Shown here in pieces: positions 1 to 8,126 of a DNA stretch of 17,726 nt; within the stretch, counting starts at the first letter, position 1; each line of letters starts with the position of its first letter. The stretch comes from Bacteroidota bacterium (lineage in GTDB: Bacteria; Bacteroidota; Ignavibacteria; Ignavibacteriales; Ignavibacteriaceae). Where the stretch lies: NCBI GenBank assembly GCA_023406915.1, contig JAEXTR010000259.1:1-17726 (forward strand), written 5' to 3'. The notes beneath the pieces are model-generated. The model had not been told where the DNA came from. It saw nothing but the letters and a program-made list of their open reading frames with translations, and searched no databases. The position numbers and the translations under genes were made by a program.

Positions 1-2783
1 TGGAAACGGTGCGCTTCACACAGGATACCGACTGGATGCCTAATGTGGGGATGATTGCAAAAAACACCTATGTATGGCTTGATCAGCTTTCAGGGATCTA
101 CCGGCGTGAGATCAAACGACTTGACCAGATACCGGATGAAGAACTGAACACACTGGCAGCAAGAAATTTTAATGCGCTGTGGCTGATCGGCGTTTGGGAG
201 CGTTGCACAGCATCAAAGAAGATCAAGCAGTACTGCGGCAATCCTGATGCAGCACCTTCAGCGTATTCACTATTTGATTATGACATTGCGTATGACCTGG
301 GCGGTTATCAGGCGTATGAGAATCTCAGGGACCGTTGTGCACAACGGGGCATCAGACTTGCGAGCGATATGGTGCCGAATCATACAGGTATTTTCTCACG
401 ATGGATACTGGATAATCCGGATTTCTTTATTCAGTCACATACTCCTCCCTTCCCTTCCTATTCTTTTACCGGACCAGATTTGTCGGATGATCCGCGGGTA
501 CAGATTCGGATTGAGGATAAATACTATACGCGTCAGGATGCAGCGGTTGTGTTCCAACTGATAGAAAATTCAAACGGAAGAACCCGCTATCTGTATCACG
601 GCAACGATGGTACCAATATGCCGTGGAATGACACTGCACAACTAAACCTTCTGAATCCGCAGGTACGTGAGTCACTGATTAACACGATTATCAAGGTTGC
701 ACGGCAGTTTCCGATTATACGATTCGATGCTGCGATGACTCTGGCAAAGAAACATTACCAAAGGTTATGGTTTCCGCAGCCCGGCACTGGTGGCGCCATA
801 CCTTCACGTTCAGATTATGCACTGACACGGGAAGGTTTTGACCGTGCGATGCCTGAGGAGTTTTGGCGCGAGGTTGTGGACAGGATGAATGCAGAAATGC
901 CTAACACGCTGCTCCTGGCAGAGGCGTTCTGGCTGATGGAAGGGTACTTTGTGCGGACACTTGGGATGCACCGCGTCTATAACAGTGCCTTTATGCATAT
1001 GTTTATGAAGGAGGAAAATGCCAAGTATCGTGAAGTCATCAAAAATACAATTGAGTTTGATCCCGAAATCCTGAAACGGTATGTCAACTTCATGAGTAAT
1101 CCTGATGAAGAGACGGCTATCAACCAGTTTGGTAAAGGAGATAAATATTTCGGCGTGGCAGTGATGATGATTACTCTGCCGGGCTTGCCGATGTTTGCTC
1201 ATGGGCAGATCGAAGGGTTTACAGAAAAGTATGGCATGGAGTATCAACGGGCGTATTATTCTGAAATCCCGGATCAGTACCTTATTGATCGTCACCGGGA
1301 AGAGATTTTCCCTCTGCTAAAAAAACGCTACTTGTTCAGTGATGCTGAACATTTTGAGTTGTATGATTTTATAAATCCTTTTGATGGTGTGAATGAAAAT
1401 GTGATTGCGTTCTCTAACCGCAAGGGGGATGAACGGTGTATTGTAGTCTATAACAACTCCTATAGTCAGACTGAAGGAAGCATTAATTTCTCTGCACGGA
1501 AAGCTGTGAAACTGCATGGCACTGATCAGAAAGAAACCGTATCCCGCTCCCTGGCATCATCACTGAACCTGAAGAGCAGCCCATATCACTATTATACCTT
1601 CAGGGATACGCGCACAAAGCTTGAGTACATCAGGAGTTCGAGTGAATTGCAGCGGGACGGTTACACAGTCAAGCTGCTGGGATATCAGTATGCCGTGCTG
1701 ATTGATTTTAAGGAAGTGTACGATTCAGAAGGTGAATATGCAAAGCTGTGCAGCGCACTTGGCGGAAGAGGTGTGGCATCTATTGATGTTGCACTGCGTG
1801 AACAGAAGCTTGCGCCGGTTCACACGGTATTCAGGCAACTGATTACCAAAGAGACGCTGCTATCATTGCGCATGGAAACAATTCTGCCGCCTGCAGCAGG
1901 AAAAAAGCATCCTGAGGAAGTCCTTGTATCAGTTGAGATACGAAATGCCATTCATGATTTCCTTACGACTGCTGGAACTCATCTTGGTACAAAAACCAAC
2001 TGCACAAAAACGATTCAGCGGCTGGAGCAAGATTTACAAAGGCTCTCTGAACTCTTCTACTTCCTGAATGATTATACAATCGGCGATGCAAAGAAGAAAT
2101 TCCCGCTGATCGAAACTCTCTATCTGCACCGCAGTAATGGGAACGATGCATACATTGATCTGCTGATCATCTATGCAGTGCTCCGGCGCCTGATGATGGA
2201 CCTTTCTGCAACAATGACAGACGTTAAACCGTTTGAAGTATTCAGGAAGCTGATGCTAAGTGAGCCGCTATGGCAATCGGTCATCCGAATCAGTGATGAT
2301 TATACAACGGTAAAGCAGGAGTTTGACCTGCTGCACATTCTTTCCGAAGGAGTTTCTCTCTTTAAGACAAAGAGGATCATCGGGGCGTTTGTCAACAAAA
2401 AGAACAGTGAAACCAGTTTGCTGCTTGACGGACGGGATGAGTTTGTTTCACTCCTCGCAAAAGACTCCATAAAAGCTTTCCTGTGGCATCACCGTGCAGG
2501 AGACGAGTTCTACTTCAATAAAGAACAGTATGAACTGTTGCTGTACTGGAGCTTCATACTGGACCTGTTTGATAAAACCGGGTATTTGTCAGAGAAGGAA
2601 GCATCACGTCCAAAGCGTAAGGGTGCCAAACCCGGATCAGTATTCAGGAAAGCAGAGTTCAAGAGAATGGTGAAAGAGATGACCGCCTATGTAAAGACGC
2701 TCACTTCGCTTGCTGCTATTGCTGGTTATAAGTATGATTCGCTTTCTGATCAATTGCAGGAAGAAGAACCTCAGAGCAAGTGA
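1..2783 (+). CDS. GH13 alpha-amylase-family glycoside hydrolase, 5'-partial, with helical C-terminal extension
   Basis: Acts on alpha-glucosidic bonds by family homology; the exact substrate is unknown. The frame is open to the left edge. A GTG at 9 is possible but no ribosome binding site is visible, so the gene probably starts outside the window. Numbering from that GTG, the four GH13 motifs are present: DMVPNH (120-125), IIRFDAA with nucleophile D240 and R238, LLAEAF with acid/base E305, and NPDEE with the third carboxylate D366. The usual NHD of region IV reads NPD. The barrel runs to about residue 430, followed by a short beta domain near 430-580. About 330 mostly helical residues without a recognised domain follow and end in a charged tail. 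No signal peptide can be judged because the N-terminus is missing. The 3' end overlaps the convergent kinase gene by 13 bases. The family call is firm; the substrate is not. Confidence 0.88.
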   Translation, partial: ETVRFTQDTDWMPNVGMIAKNTYVWLDQLSGIYRREIKRLDQIPDEELNTLAARNFNALWLIGVWERCTASKKIKQYCGNPDAAPSAYSLFDYDIAYDLGGYQAYENLRDRCAQRGIRLASDMVPNHTGIFSRWILDNPDFFIQSHTPPFPSYSFTGPDLSDDPRVQIRIEDKYYTRQDAAVVFQLIENSNGRTRYLYHGNDGTNMPWNDTAQLNLLNPQVRESLINTIIKVARQFPIIRFDAAMTLAKKHYQRLWFPQPGTGGAIPSRSDYALTREGFDRAMPEEFWREVVDRMNAEMPNTLLLAEAFWLMEGYFVRTLGMHRVYNSAFMHMFMKEENAKYREVIKNTIEFDPEILKRYVNFMSNPDEETAINQFGKGDKYFGVAVMMITLPGLPMFAHGQIEGFTEKYGMEYQRAYYSEIPDQYLIDRHREEIFPLLKKRYLFSDAEHFELYDFINPFDGVNENVIAFSNRKGDERCIVVYNNSYSQTEGSINFSARKAVKLHGTDQKETVSRSLASSLNLKSSPYHYYTFRDTRTKLEYIRSSSELQRDGYTVKLLGYQYAVLIDFKEVYDSEGEYAKLCSALGGRGVASIDVALREQKLAPVHTVFRQLITKETLLSLRMETILPPAAGKKHPEEVLVSVEIRNAIHDFLTTAGTHLGTKTNCTKTIQRLEQDLQRLSELFYFLNDYTIGDAKKKFPLIETLYLHRSNGNDAYIDLLIIYAVLRRLMMDLSATMTDVKPFEVFRKLMLSEPLWQSVIRISDDYTTVKQEFDLLHILSEGVSLFKTKRIIGAFVNKKNSETSLLLDGRDEFVSLLAKDSIKAFLWHHRAGDEFYFNKEQYELLLYWSFILDLFDKTGYLSEKEASRPKRKGAKPGSVFRKAEFKRMVKEMTAYVKTLTSLAAIAGYKYDSLSDQLQEEEPQSK

Positions 2784-5700
2784 CCTTCTTTCCCCGGAGG
2801 ATTGTTCAGTGAGGCTGCAATGATATTCATTAACTGTTTTCTTTCGAACGGTTTTGAAATATAATCACTACAACCGGCTGCAAGAAATTCTTCCTTATCC
2901 CCCTTCAGGGCAAAGGCAGTAACGGCAATAATGGGTGTGTGACGATAGCCATCAGTTTCTCTGATGACCCGTGTTGCCTCAATACCACTGAAGCCAGTAC
3001 CCAGATTTATATCCATAAGAATCAGATCGTACTGAGTCTTGCTGATTGCAATAAAACACTCTTGCGCATTTGTGACACAATCCAGTTCATATGAATCACC
3101 AATAAAAAACTTCATTATATCAGTGGCGATATCCTCATTTTCTACATAGAGCAGTTTCGGTTTACCAGGCAGCGCTTCTCCCTGTGGTATATCCGTTGGA
3201 GTGACGAGTGTATGTACCTGATCCACTTCATCGATAGGGAGCGATACTGTGAAGGTTGAGCCATTGCCAACCTTACTTTCCACACTGATTGTACCGCCAA
3301 GGGTTGTAATAAACTTTTTCGCGATTGCAAGACCAAGTCCGGTTCCTTCATAGTTTCTGCTGAGCCCTTCACTGACCTGCCTGAATTCCTGCCATATCAC
3401 TGAGATATTCTTCTCATCAATTCCGATACCTGTATCTGTGACTGCAACATGGATGTGTTGGGTTCCATTCTGAACTGTTAATCGGGCTGAAAGTCTGATG
3501 CTGCCCGCATGCGTATATTTCACTGCATTATCCATCAGATTATTAAGCACCTGGCGGAGGACACCAGAATCAGTGGTGATGATAAGTTCATCGAACGGAG
3601 CATCGAGTGTAATGGTGACACCTTTGCTCATGGCTGCGGAAAGGTAATGCTGCTGGAGCTGGTTCAGGAGACCAGGAATATCACAAGGCTCTTGCTTTAC
3701 CTGAACCATCTCTGCCTCAAGTTTTGAAATGTCGATCAACTGATTGAGCGTACCAAGAAGACGGTTACCGCTTCGGAGTATCGTATCAGAGAGCCGTTTA
3801 TGTAGTTTGTCCTTCACTTCTTCGACCAGTATTTCTGCGCTCCCTAAAATGCCCATCATAGGTGTTCTGAGTTCATGACTCATATTTGCGAGGAAGCTTG
3901 ACTTTAGCCGGTCTAACTCTTCAGCCTGCCTGAGGGCAGTTTTCAACTTATCTTCATCCCGATTACGTGCAGCAGCATTACCAACAGCAGAGGCAAGGGT
4001 GGTAACGATAGTGATCTCTGTCTGTGACCAGGTGCGCCCCACAACCGCATCCGCAAAACAAATATATCCGAAATATTCACTGGCTGAAAAGACGGGAACC
4101 AGCAAAAGTGACTGTAAGGGTTCCGGTGAAAGTTCTGCAAAGTCCGGACGGGCAAGCATCTCAGCATTGGCAGCGAACGCTTCATTACGGAGGAGCGATT
4201 GCACTACCCCATACAGTTCACCTTTGAATGCAATCTTTTGAATCGTGCAGGATGATGCGCCATTATCCCATTGAATTGCCCGAGCATGGGTATAGTCACC
4301 AATAGCCATTTCATTGCAAGCTTCAAACAGGGAGATGTTGCTAACTTTCAGGGTAATGCCGAGTACAGCCATTGCATCCCGTACGCGGGACTGGAAGTCA
4401 CCAGTCTTAAGCAGCATGAAGACACCCTCAGCGAGTGCATTGAGCAGTTGATCATGACGTTGTAGATCTGAGAGGTGTTTCCGTTTATCTGTGACGTCAC
4501 GCATCGAGCCTTCGAATCCGATCTGATTACCGGCATCATCAACAACGATTCTGGTATTGAGCGAAACATAGACCTGGTCCCCCATTTTTGTTCTGAGGCG
4601 GAGTTCAAAGTCAGAAACTTCATTCGAGGTATTCAGAAAGGTTATAAGTTTTTTTCGCTCTTCCACATCGTAGTAGAAATCGCTTACTGGCTTCCCAACA
4701 ACCTCGAGAACTGAATAGCCGGTGAATCTTCTGATGGATGGGCTGATAGCTGTAATAGTACCCGTCATGCTCGTCTGGTAAAAAACATCCTGTGCATTTT
4801 CAAATATCCGGCGGTATTTCTCTTCACTCTCCTTCAGTGCGAGGAGTGCTTTTTTCTGAACGGTTATATCCTTGATAGTACCTATCACTGCATTTTTCCC
4901 ATTCATATCTGTGGTGCCGATCGTCATATTCACATCAACGGTCTTGCCTGAGCGATGCTTCAGTTGCAATTCATATTCACCTGGAACCGGAAGCCCCTGA
5001 ACTCTTCGCCTGTAGTTCTCTGCTGCTTTCTCACGGTCTGATTCATGAACAAAGAATAAAAAATCCTTACCAATCATTTCTTCGGTGCTGTAACCAATTA
5101 TTCTGCTGACACCATCATTCACAAAAGTAACCATGCCAGCGATCAAAAAGAAAATACCATCCTGTACACGGGTAATGAGGATTCGGTGAAGCTGTTCCGT
5201 CTGCTCTTTTTCCCATTTAACACGCCGGAGCTGAGTGATATCAGTACCAGTAAGCAGGAGCCCATCCGCATCCCTGATAGGGTGAACGTCCACCATGAAG
5301 CTGCGTCCATCGAAGGTTATTTCTTTTGATTGCGCCTGCCCAGCTGTAACAACTCTGTGAATAAGGGTGCGGATTTGATCGGAAGCAGTACCCGGAAAAA
5401 AGTTGGTCACCTGCTCCCCTTCGGGGTGCTTGGAAGCTGATGAAGTGCTAAGAGCAAGAAAGGCTTTGTTGACCCGGAGAATTGAACCAGATTTATCAAT
5501 CAGGGCCTGGATACTGGAAGATGCATGAAAGATACTATCCAGTTCATCCCTGCCTGCCTTCACTTCAGCCTGCATGGCTGCCTGACTTTTCTCAGCTGCA
5601 ATTTTTGCGGTAGCATCTTCTACATATACCACAAATCCGCTAAACCCTTGTTTTACCTGTAGTGCTGAGCAGCGCAATTCAACAACCCTGCCTTCCATGA

Positions 5701-6619
5701 CAGGATGATCACAACGGACACACTCTTCTGTAACAGACCTCTCCACTGCTGTTGCCAGACATTGAAACGGCAGATCAGAAACAGAAGCACCGTGGTGTGA
5801 AGAATTGAGACCGAGCAATTGCTCGCAGGCTGCATTCCACTCAACAAGCTGCCTATTACGGCTCAGATAGAGTAAACCTGATGGAAGAACATTAAGCAGG
5901 TGCTTATATTCTACAGGAAGAATATTTAGTGCCCTAAAAGTCCGTAGGGCAACCAGAATCAGCATACCCGAGACCGGAAAGAGGAGCGGGGCGAGTTCCA
6001 CATCAACCAGTGGGTACAGACCAGTTTTTGAAAAGTTATCAATGAGGAGTGGAAGCGCAGATGCAGCCAGGATCAACAGATATTTCATTCTGTAAAAACT
6101 GAGAACTTTTAAGGCTCTGATAATCAGCAAGACAACACCGATACCGATTGGAATGTAAGCATAGACCGTCATTGCAGCATTCCAGGAAGTCAAGCCAACA
6201 CGGGAGTCGATTATCTGAGAGGGGGTAGCGGGAAATCCGGATGCTGGAGACTCCTGTCCGGAAAGAATACCAGCATGGTGGAGAAAAAAATGGAGGAGAG
6301 CAGGAGAAAAGAACAGGTTGAGATACGGCACGCGCGCGAAAACACGGTAGCCAGTAAGTTCAGCGATAAACGCAAGGTAAAAGAATCCGAGTGCAGTTGC
6401 GACAAGATATTCAATAGAAACCAGCACTCCAATGATCTGCCAGCTAACGGAGGCAAACTTCATACCTGCCGCAAGCGCCCAGACTCCGCAAACCACCATC
6501 ATCATTGCGGCGTACAGATTTTCCCGCTGATTTCTGAAGCGGAAAAACATAAATGAAATGATAAAGGAACCGGCTGCAGCCACCCAAACCGCAATCCAGT
6601 ACACGTCAAACAATTGCAT
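2771..6619 (-). CDS. 7TM-PAS-GAF hybrid sensor histidine kinase/response regulator
   Basis: Membrane sensor kinase of 1282 residues. The start is the ATG at 6619, preceded at 5 bases by AGAGG; the frame reaches further up only through a TTG at 6763 with no clear ribosome site. Seven hydrophobic segments lie within residues 4-227, resembling the 7TM histidine-kinase N-terminal region. Then come PAS-like domains at about 240-337, 357-462, 477-587 and 599-712 (the last two typical, ending in GTIKDIT and GSMRDVT), and a GAF domain at about 722-887. HisKA carries the phosphoacceptor in MSHELRTP (H915). HATPase has the N box around N1031 and the boxes DTGIGI and GTGLGLA. The REC domain at 1154-1274 has acceptor D1203 and conserved K1256. 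All catalytic residues look intact. No Hpt protein or separate output regulator is encoded nearby, so its target is unknown. It is transcribed divergently from the citrate cluster, which makes a regulatory link possible but unproven. Confidence 0.93.
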   Translation of the reverse strand: MQLFDVYWIAVWVAAAGSFIISFMFFRFRNQRENLYAAMMMVVCGVWALAAGMKFASVSWQIIGVLVSIEYLVATALGFFYLAFIAELTGYRVFARVPYLNLFFSPALLHFFLHHAGILSGQESPASGFPATPSQIIDSRVGLTSWNAAMTVYAYIPIGIGVVLLIIRALKVLSFYRMKYLLILAASALPLLIDNFSKTGLYPLVDVELAPLLFPVSGMLILVALRTFRALNILPVEYKHLLNVLPSGLLYLSRNRQLVEWNAACEQLLGLNSSHHGASVSDLPFQCLATAVERSVTEECVRCDHPVMEGRVVELRCSALQVKQGFSGFVVYVEDATAKIAAEKSQAAMQAEVKAGRDELDSIFHASSSIQALIDKSGSILRVNKAFLALSTSSASKHPEGEQVTNFFPGTASDQIRTLIHRVVTAGQAQSKEITFDGRSFMVDVHPIRDADGLLLTGTDITQLRRVKWEKEQTEQLHRILITRVQDGIFFLIAGMVTFVNDGVSRIIGYSTEEMIGKDFLFFVHESDREKAAENYRRRVQGLPVPGEYELQLKHRSGKTVDVNMTIGTTDMNGKNAVIGTIKDITVQKKALLALKESEEKYRRIFENAQDVFYQTSMTGTITAISPSIRRFTGYSVLEVVGKPVSDFYYDVEERKKLITFLNTSNEVSDFELRLRTKMGDQVYVSLNTRIVVDDAGNQIGFEGSMRDVTDKRKHLSDLQRHDQLLNALAEGVFMLLKTGDFQSRVRDAMAVLGITLKVSNISLFEACNEMAIGDYTHARAIQWDNGASSCTIQKIAFKGELYGVVQSLLRNEAFAANAEMLARPDFAELSPEPLQSLLLVPVFSASEYFGYICFADAVVGRTWSQTEITIVTTLASAVGNAAARNRDEDKLKTALRQAEELDRLKSSFLANMSHELRTPMMGILGSAEILVEEVKDKLHKRLSDTILRSGNRLLGTLNQLIDISKLEAEMVQVKQEPCDIPGLLNQLQQHYLSAAMSKGVTITLDAPFDELIITTDSGVLRQVLNNLMDNAVKYTHAGSIRLSARLTVQNGTQHIHVAVTDTGIGIDEKNISVIWQEFRQVSEGLSRNYEGTGLGLAIAKKFITTLGGTISVESKVGNGSTFTVSLPIDEVDQVHTLVTPTDIPQGEALPGKPKLLYVENEDIATDIMKFFIGDSYELDCVTNAQECFIAISKTQYDLILMDINLGTGFSGIEATRVIRETDGYRHTPIIAVTAFALKGDKEEFLAAGCSDYISKPFERKQLMNIIAASLNNPPGKEGHLL

Positions 6620-6624
6620 TGATA

Positions 6625-6629
6625 CCTCT
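6625..6629 (-). promoter_or_regulatory. Ribosome binding site fixing the kinase start
   Basis: Reading the minus strand, AGAGG lies 5 bases before the ATG at 6619. The first hydrophobic segment begins right after that Met. This supports the inner start over the upstream TTG. Confidence 0.6.
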
Positions 6630-6835
6630 TTTACCCAGTAAACTGATTTTGTATACTCATACTCCTCAAGTGGCAGAGCCCTGAAAGCCGTACCAGGACA
6701 TCTCCAGGAAAACTTTTCAGCAGGAATCGCCCCTTTGTTACCGATTTTCCTTTTCTGATACAAGAAAACTTAGCAAATTTATCTAACTGTATTCCCGTTT
6801 TTCTGTGTACTTTCCCCAAAGATACAAAAAAACTG

Positions 6836-6863
6836 TTTACAAGAATCACCAACACAATATCAC
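6836..6863 (+). promoter_or_regulatory. Possible sigma70-like promoter for the dehydrogenase gene
   Basis: TTTACA at 6836-6841 matches 5 of 6 bases of the -35 consensus. TATCAC at 6858-6863, after a 16-base spacer, matches 4 of 6 bases of the -10. The proposed -10 lies inside a tandem octamer (CACAATAT twice, 6853-6868). Such matches are common by chance in AT-rich intergenic DNA, so this is a weak call. Confidence 0.22.
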
Positions 6864-6868
6864 AATAT
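6853..6868 (+). repeat. Tandem direct octamer CACAATAT x2 upstream of the dehydrogenase
   Basis: Two perfect adjacent copies of CACAATAT end 29 bases before the start codon at 6898. The junction also forms a short inverted repeat (AATAT-CACA-ATATT). Its place between the divergent kinase and the metabolic cluster would suit an operator, but no function is shown. Confidence 0.4.
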
Positions 6869-6897
6869 TACTCACGAAAAAGTTATCAGGAGCTCGT

Positions 6898-8016
6898 ATG
6901 GCTAAATACAAAATAGCTTGGTTGCCGGGAGACGGCATCGGTATCGAAGTTTTGGAAGCAACAAAAATTGTACTGGATAAACTGAATTTTGACGCCGAAT
7001 ATATCCACGGGGATATTGGCTGGGAGTTTTGGTGCAAAGAAGGAGATGCACTCCCTGCCAGAACTGTTGAACTACTGAAAAATGTCAACGCCGCCATGTT
7101 TGGCGCGATCACTTCCAAACCCGTAAAAGATGCAGAAGCCGAGCTTATTCCTGAATTGAAGGGAAAAGGACTCATTTACCGTTCACCGATCGTACGCATG
7201 CGTCAGATGTTTGATCTGTATAACTGCCTGCGTCCTACCAAGGCATATCCGGGTAACCCCCTCAACTTCAAGGAAGGTATCGATCTGGTCGTCTTCAGAG
7301 AAAACACTGAAGATCTGTACTGCGGTGTTGAGTTCAATCCCGTACCGGATGAATTAGCCACAACCCTGAAACAGATTTCCAAACCTTTCGGTGCATTCAG
7401 TCATCTGAAGGGTGATGAGTACGCAATCTCCTGCAAGATCAATACCCGCAAGGGATCAGAAAGAATCATCCGTGCAGCATTCGATTTTGCCCGTAAGTTC
7501 AACCGCAAAAAGGTAACGATTGTACACAAAGCCAATGTTGTGCGTGCGACCGATGGATTGTTCTTTGAGATCGCAAAGGAAGTTCGGAAAGATTATCCTG
7601 AAATCCAGATGGATGATGCCAACATCGATGCCATGACCATGTGGCTGCTGAAGAATCCTTTCAATTATGATGTACTGGTTGCACCAAATCTGTTCGGCGA
7701 TATCATCAGTGACCTGTGTGCTCAGATGGTTGGCGGTCTCGGTTTCGGTTGTTCAGGTAACATCGGTAAGGAACTTGCCGTATTTGAACCTACCCACGGA
7801 TCAGCCCCGAAATACTTTGGACTCTATAAAGTAAATCCGATAGCCACGATCCTTGCAGCAAAGATGATGCTTGACTGGCTGGGTGAAACTGAAATGGGTA
7901 CCAGACTTGAGAAAGCAGTAGCCGATGTTATCCTGGAAGGTAAAGCAAGGACTTATGATATGGGTGGCGATACCAAGACTCTGGAAATGGCACAGGCGAT
8001 AGCTGATAAGCTGTAA
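6898..8016 (+). CDS. Isocitrate/homoisocitrate/isopropylmalate dehydrogenase family protein, probably isocitrate dehydrogenase
   Basis: Oxidative decarboxylase of a 2-hydroxy-3-carboxy acid, most likely isocitrate to 2-oxoglutarate + CO2, with NAD(P). It has 372 residues. The start is the ATG at 6898, with AGGAG at 5 bases. Family marks: PGDGIG (10-15), substrate loop YRSPIVRMR (94-102) with S96, R102 and R112, FRENTEDLY (133-141), catalytic K211 in HKANV, metal site NLFGDIISD with D268 and D272, and the cofactor loop HGSAPKYFG (300-308). By my alignment, S113 and the three Arg of E. coli isocitrate dehydrogenase are kept (S96, R102, R112, R134), but Asn115 is Ile98. The SPIV motif resembles fungal homoisocitrate dehydrogenases. 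K305, Y306 and Y353 match NADP-contacting positions of the E. coli enzyme, whereas R395 becomes Gly. Neighbouring aconitase and citrate lyase genes favour isocitrate as substrate. A hairpin pair separates it from the next gene. Confidence 0.85.
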   Translation: MAKYKIAWLPGDGIGIEVLEATKIVLDKLNFDAEYIHGDIGWEFWCKEGDALPARTVELLKNVNAAMFGAITSKPVKDAEAELIPELKGKGLIYRSPIVRMRQMFDLYNCLRPTKAYPGNPLNFKEGIDLVVFRENTEDLYCGVEFNPVPDELATTLKQISKPFGAFSHLKGDEYAISCKINTRKGSERIIRAAFDFARKFNRKKVTIVHKANVVRATDGLFFEIAKEVRKDYPEIQMDDANIDAMTMWLLKNPFNYDVLVAPNLFGDIISDLCAQMVGGLGFGCSGNIGKELAVFEPTHGSAPKYFGLYKVNPIATILAAKMMLDWLGETEMGTRLEKAVADVILEGKARTYDMGGDTKTLEMAQAIADKL

Positions 8017-8024
8017 ATATCTTG

Positions 8025-8046
8025 TGAATGACTATCCGGTCATTCA
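8025..8046 (+). other. Inverted repeat/hairpin after the dehydrogenase gene
   Basis: TGAATGAC (8025-8032) and GTCATTCA (8039-8046) form a perfect 8-bp stem with a 6-base loop, starting 8 bases after the stop codon. No T-run follows. It stands just before a stronger hairpin and could protect the 3' end of the upstream message. Confidence 0.5.
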
Positions 8047-8070
8047 ACCGCTAACGAATAATTGATCCAT

Positions 8071-8104
8071 GAGGCTGTCCGGAAAGGACAGCCTCTCACC
8101 TTTT
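8071..8104 (+). terminator. Intrinsic-type terminator or attenuator between dehydrogenase and HD-like gene
   Basis: GAGGCTGTCC (8071-8080) pairs perfectly with GGACAGCCTC (8086-8095) around a GGAAA loop. TCACC and only four T follow (8101-8104). The strong stem with a weak T-run suggests partial termination. Only 22 bases separate the T-run from the next start codon, which leaves little room for a separate promoter, so readthrough into the downstream genes is likely. Confidence 0.65.
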
Positions 8105-8126
8105 AAACTGTAATGGAGTTCCAACT

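Noticed and set aside
6275..6556. A 93-codon open frame on the plus strand inside the kinase gene
   Set aside because: It lies antisense to the membrane region of the kinase and shows no family resemblance. Similar antisense frames occur across the other real genes and look like shadows.
6620..6763. Extended kinase N-terminus of 48 residues from a TTG at 6763
   Set aside because: No ribosome site is visible, the added stretch is unlike a membrane-protein start, and the ATG at 6619 has a good AGAGG just ahead of the first hydrophobic segment.
6898..8016. 3-isopropylmalate dehydrogenase (leuB) of a leucine operon
   Set aside because: Neighbours are aconitase and citrate lyase, not leuA/leuC/leuD. 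The substrate loop lacks the isopropylmalate-type Leu-Leu pattern and keeps the Ser of isocitrate dehydrogenases.
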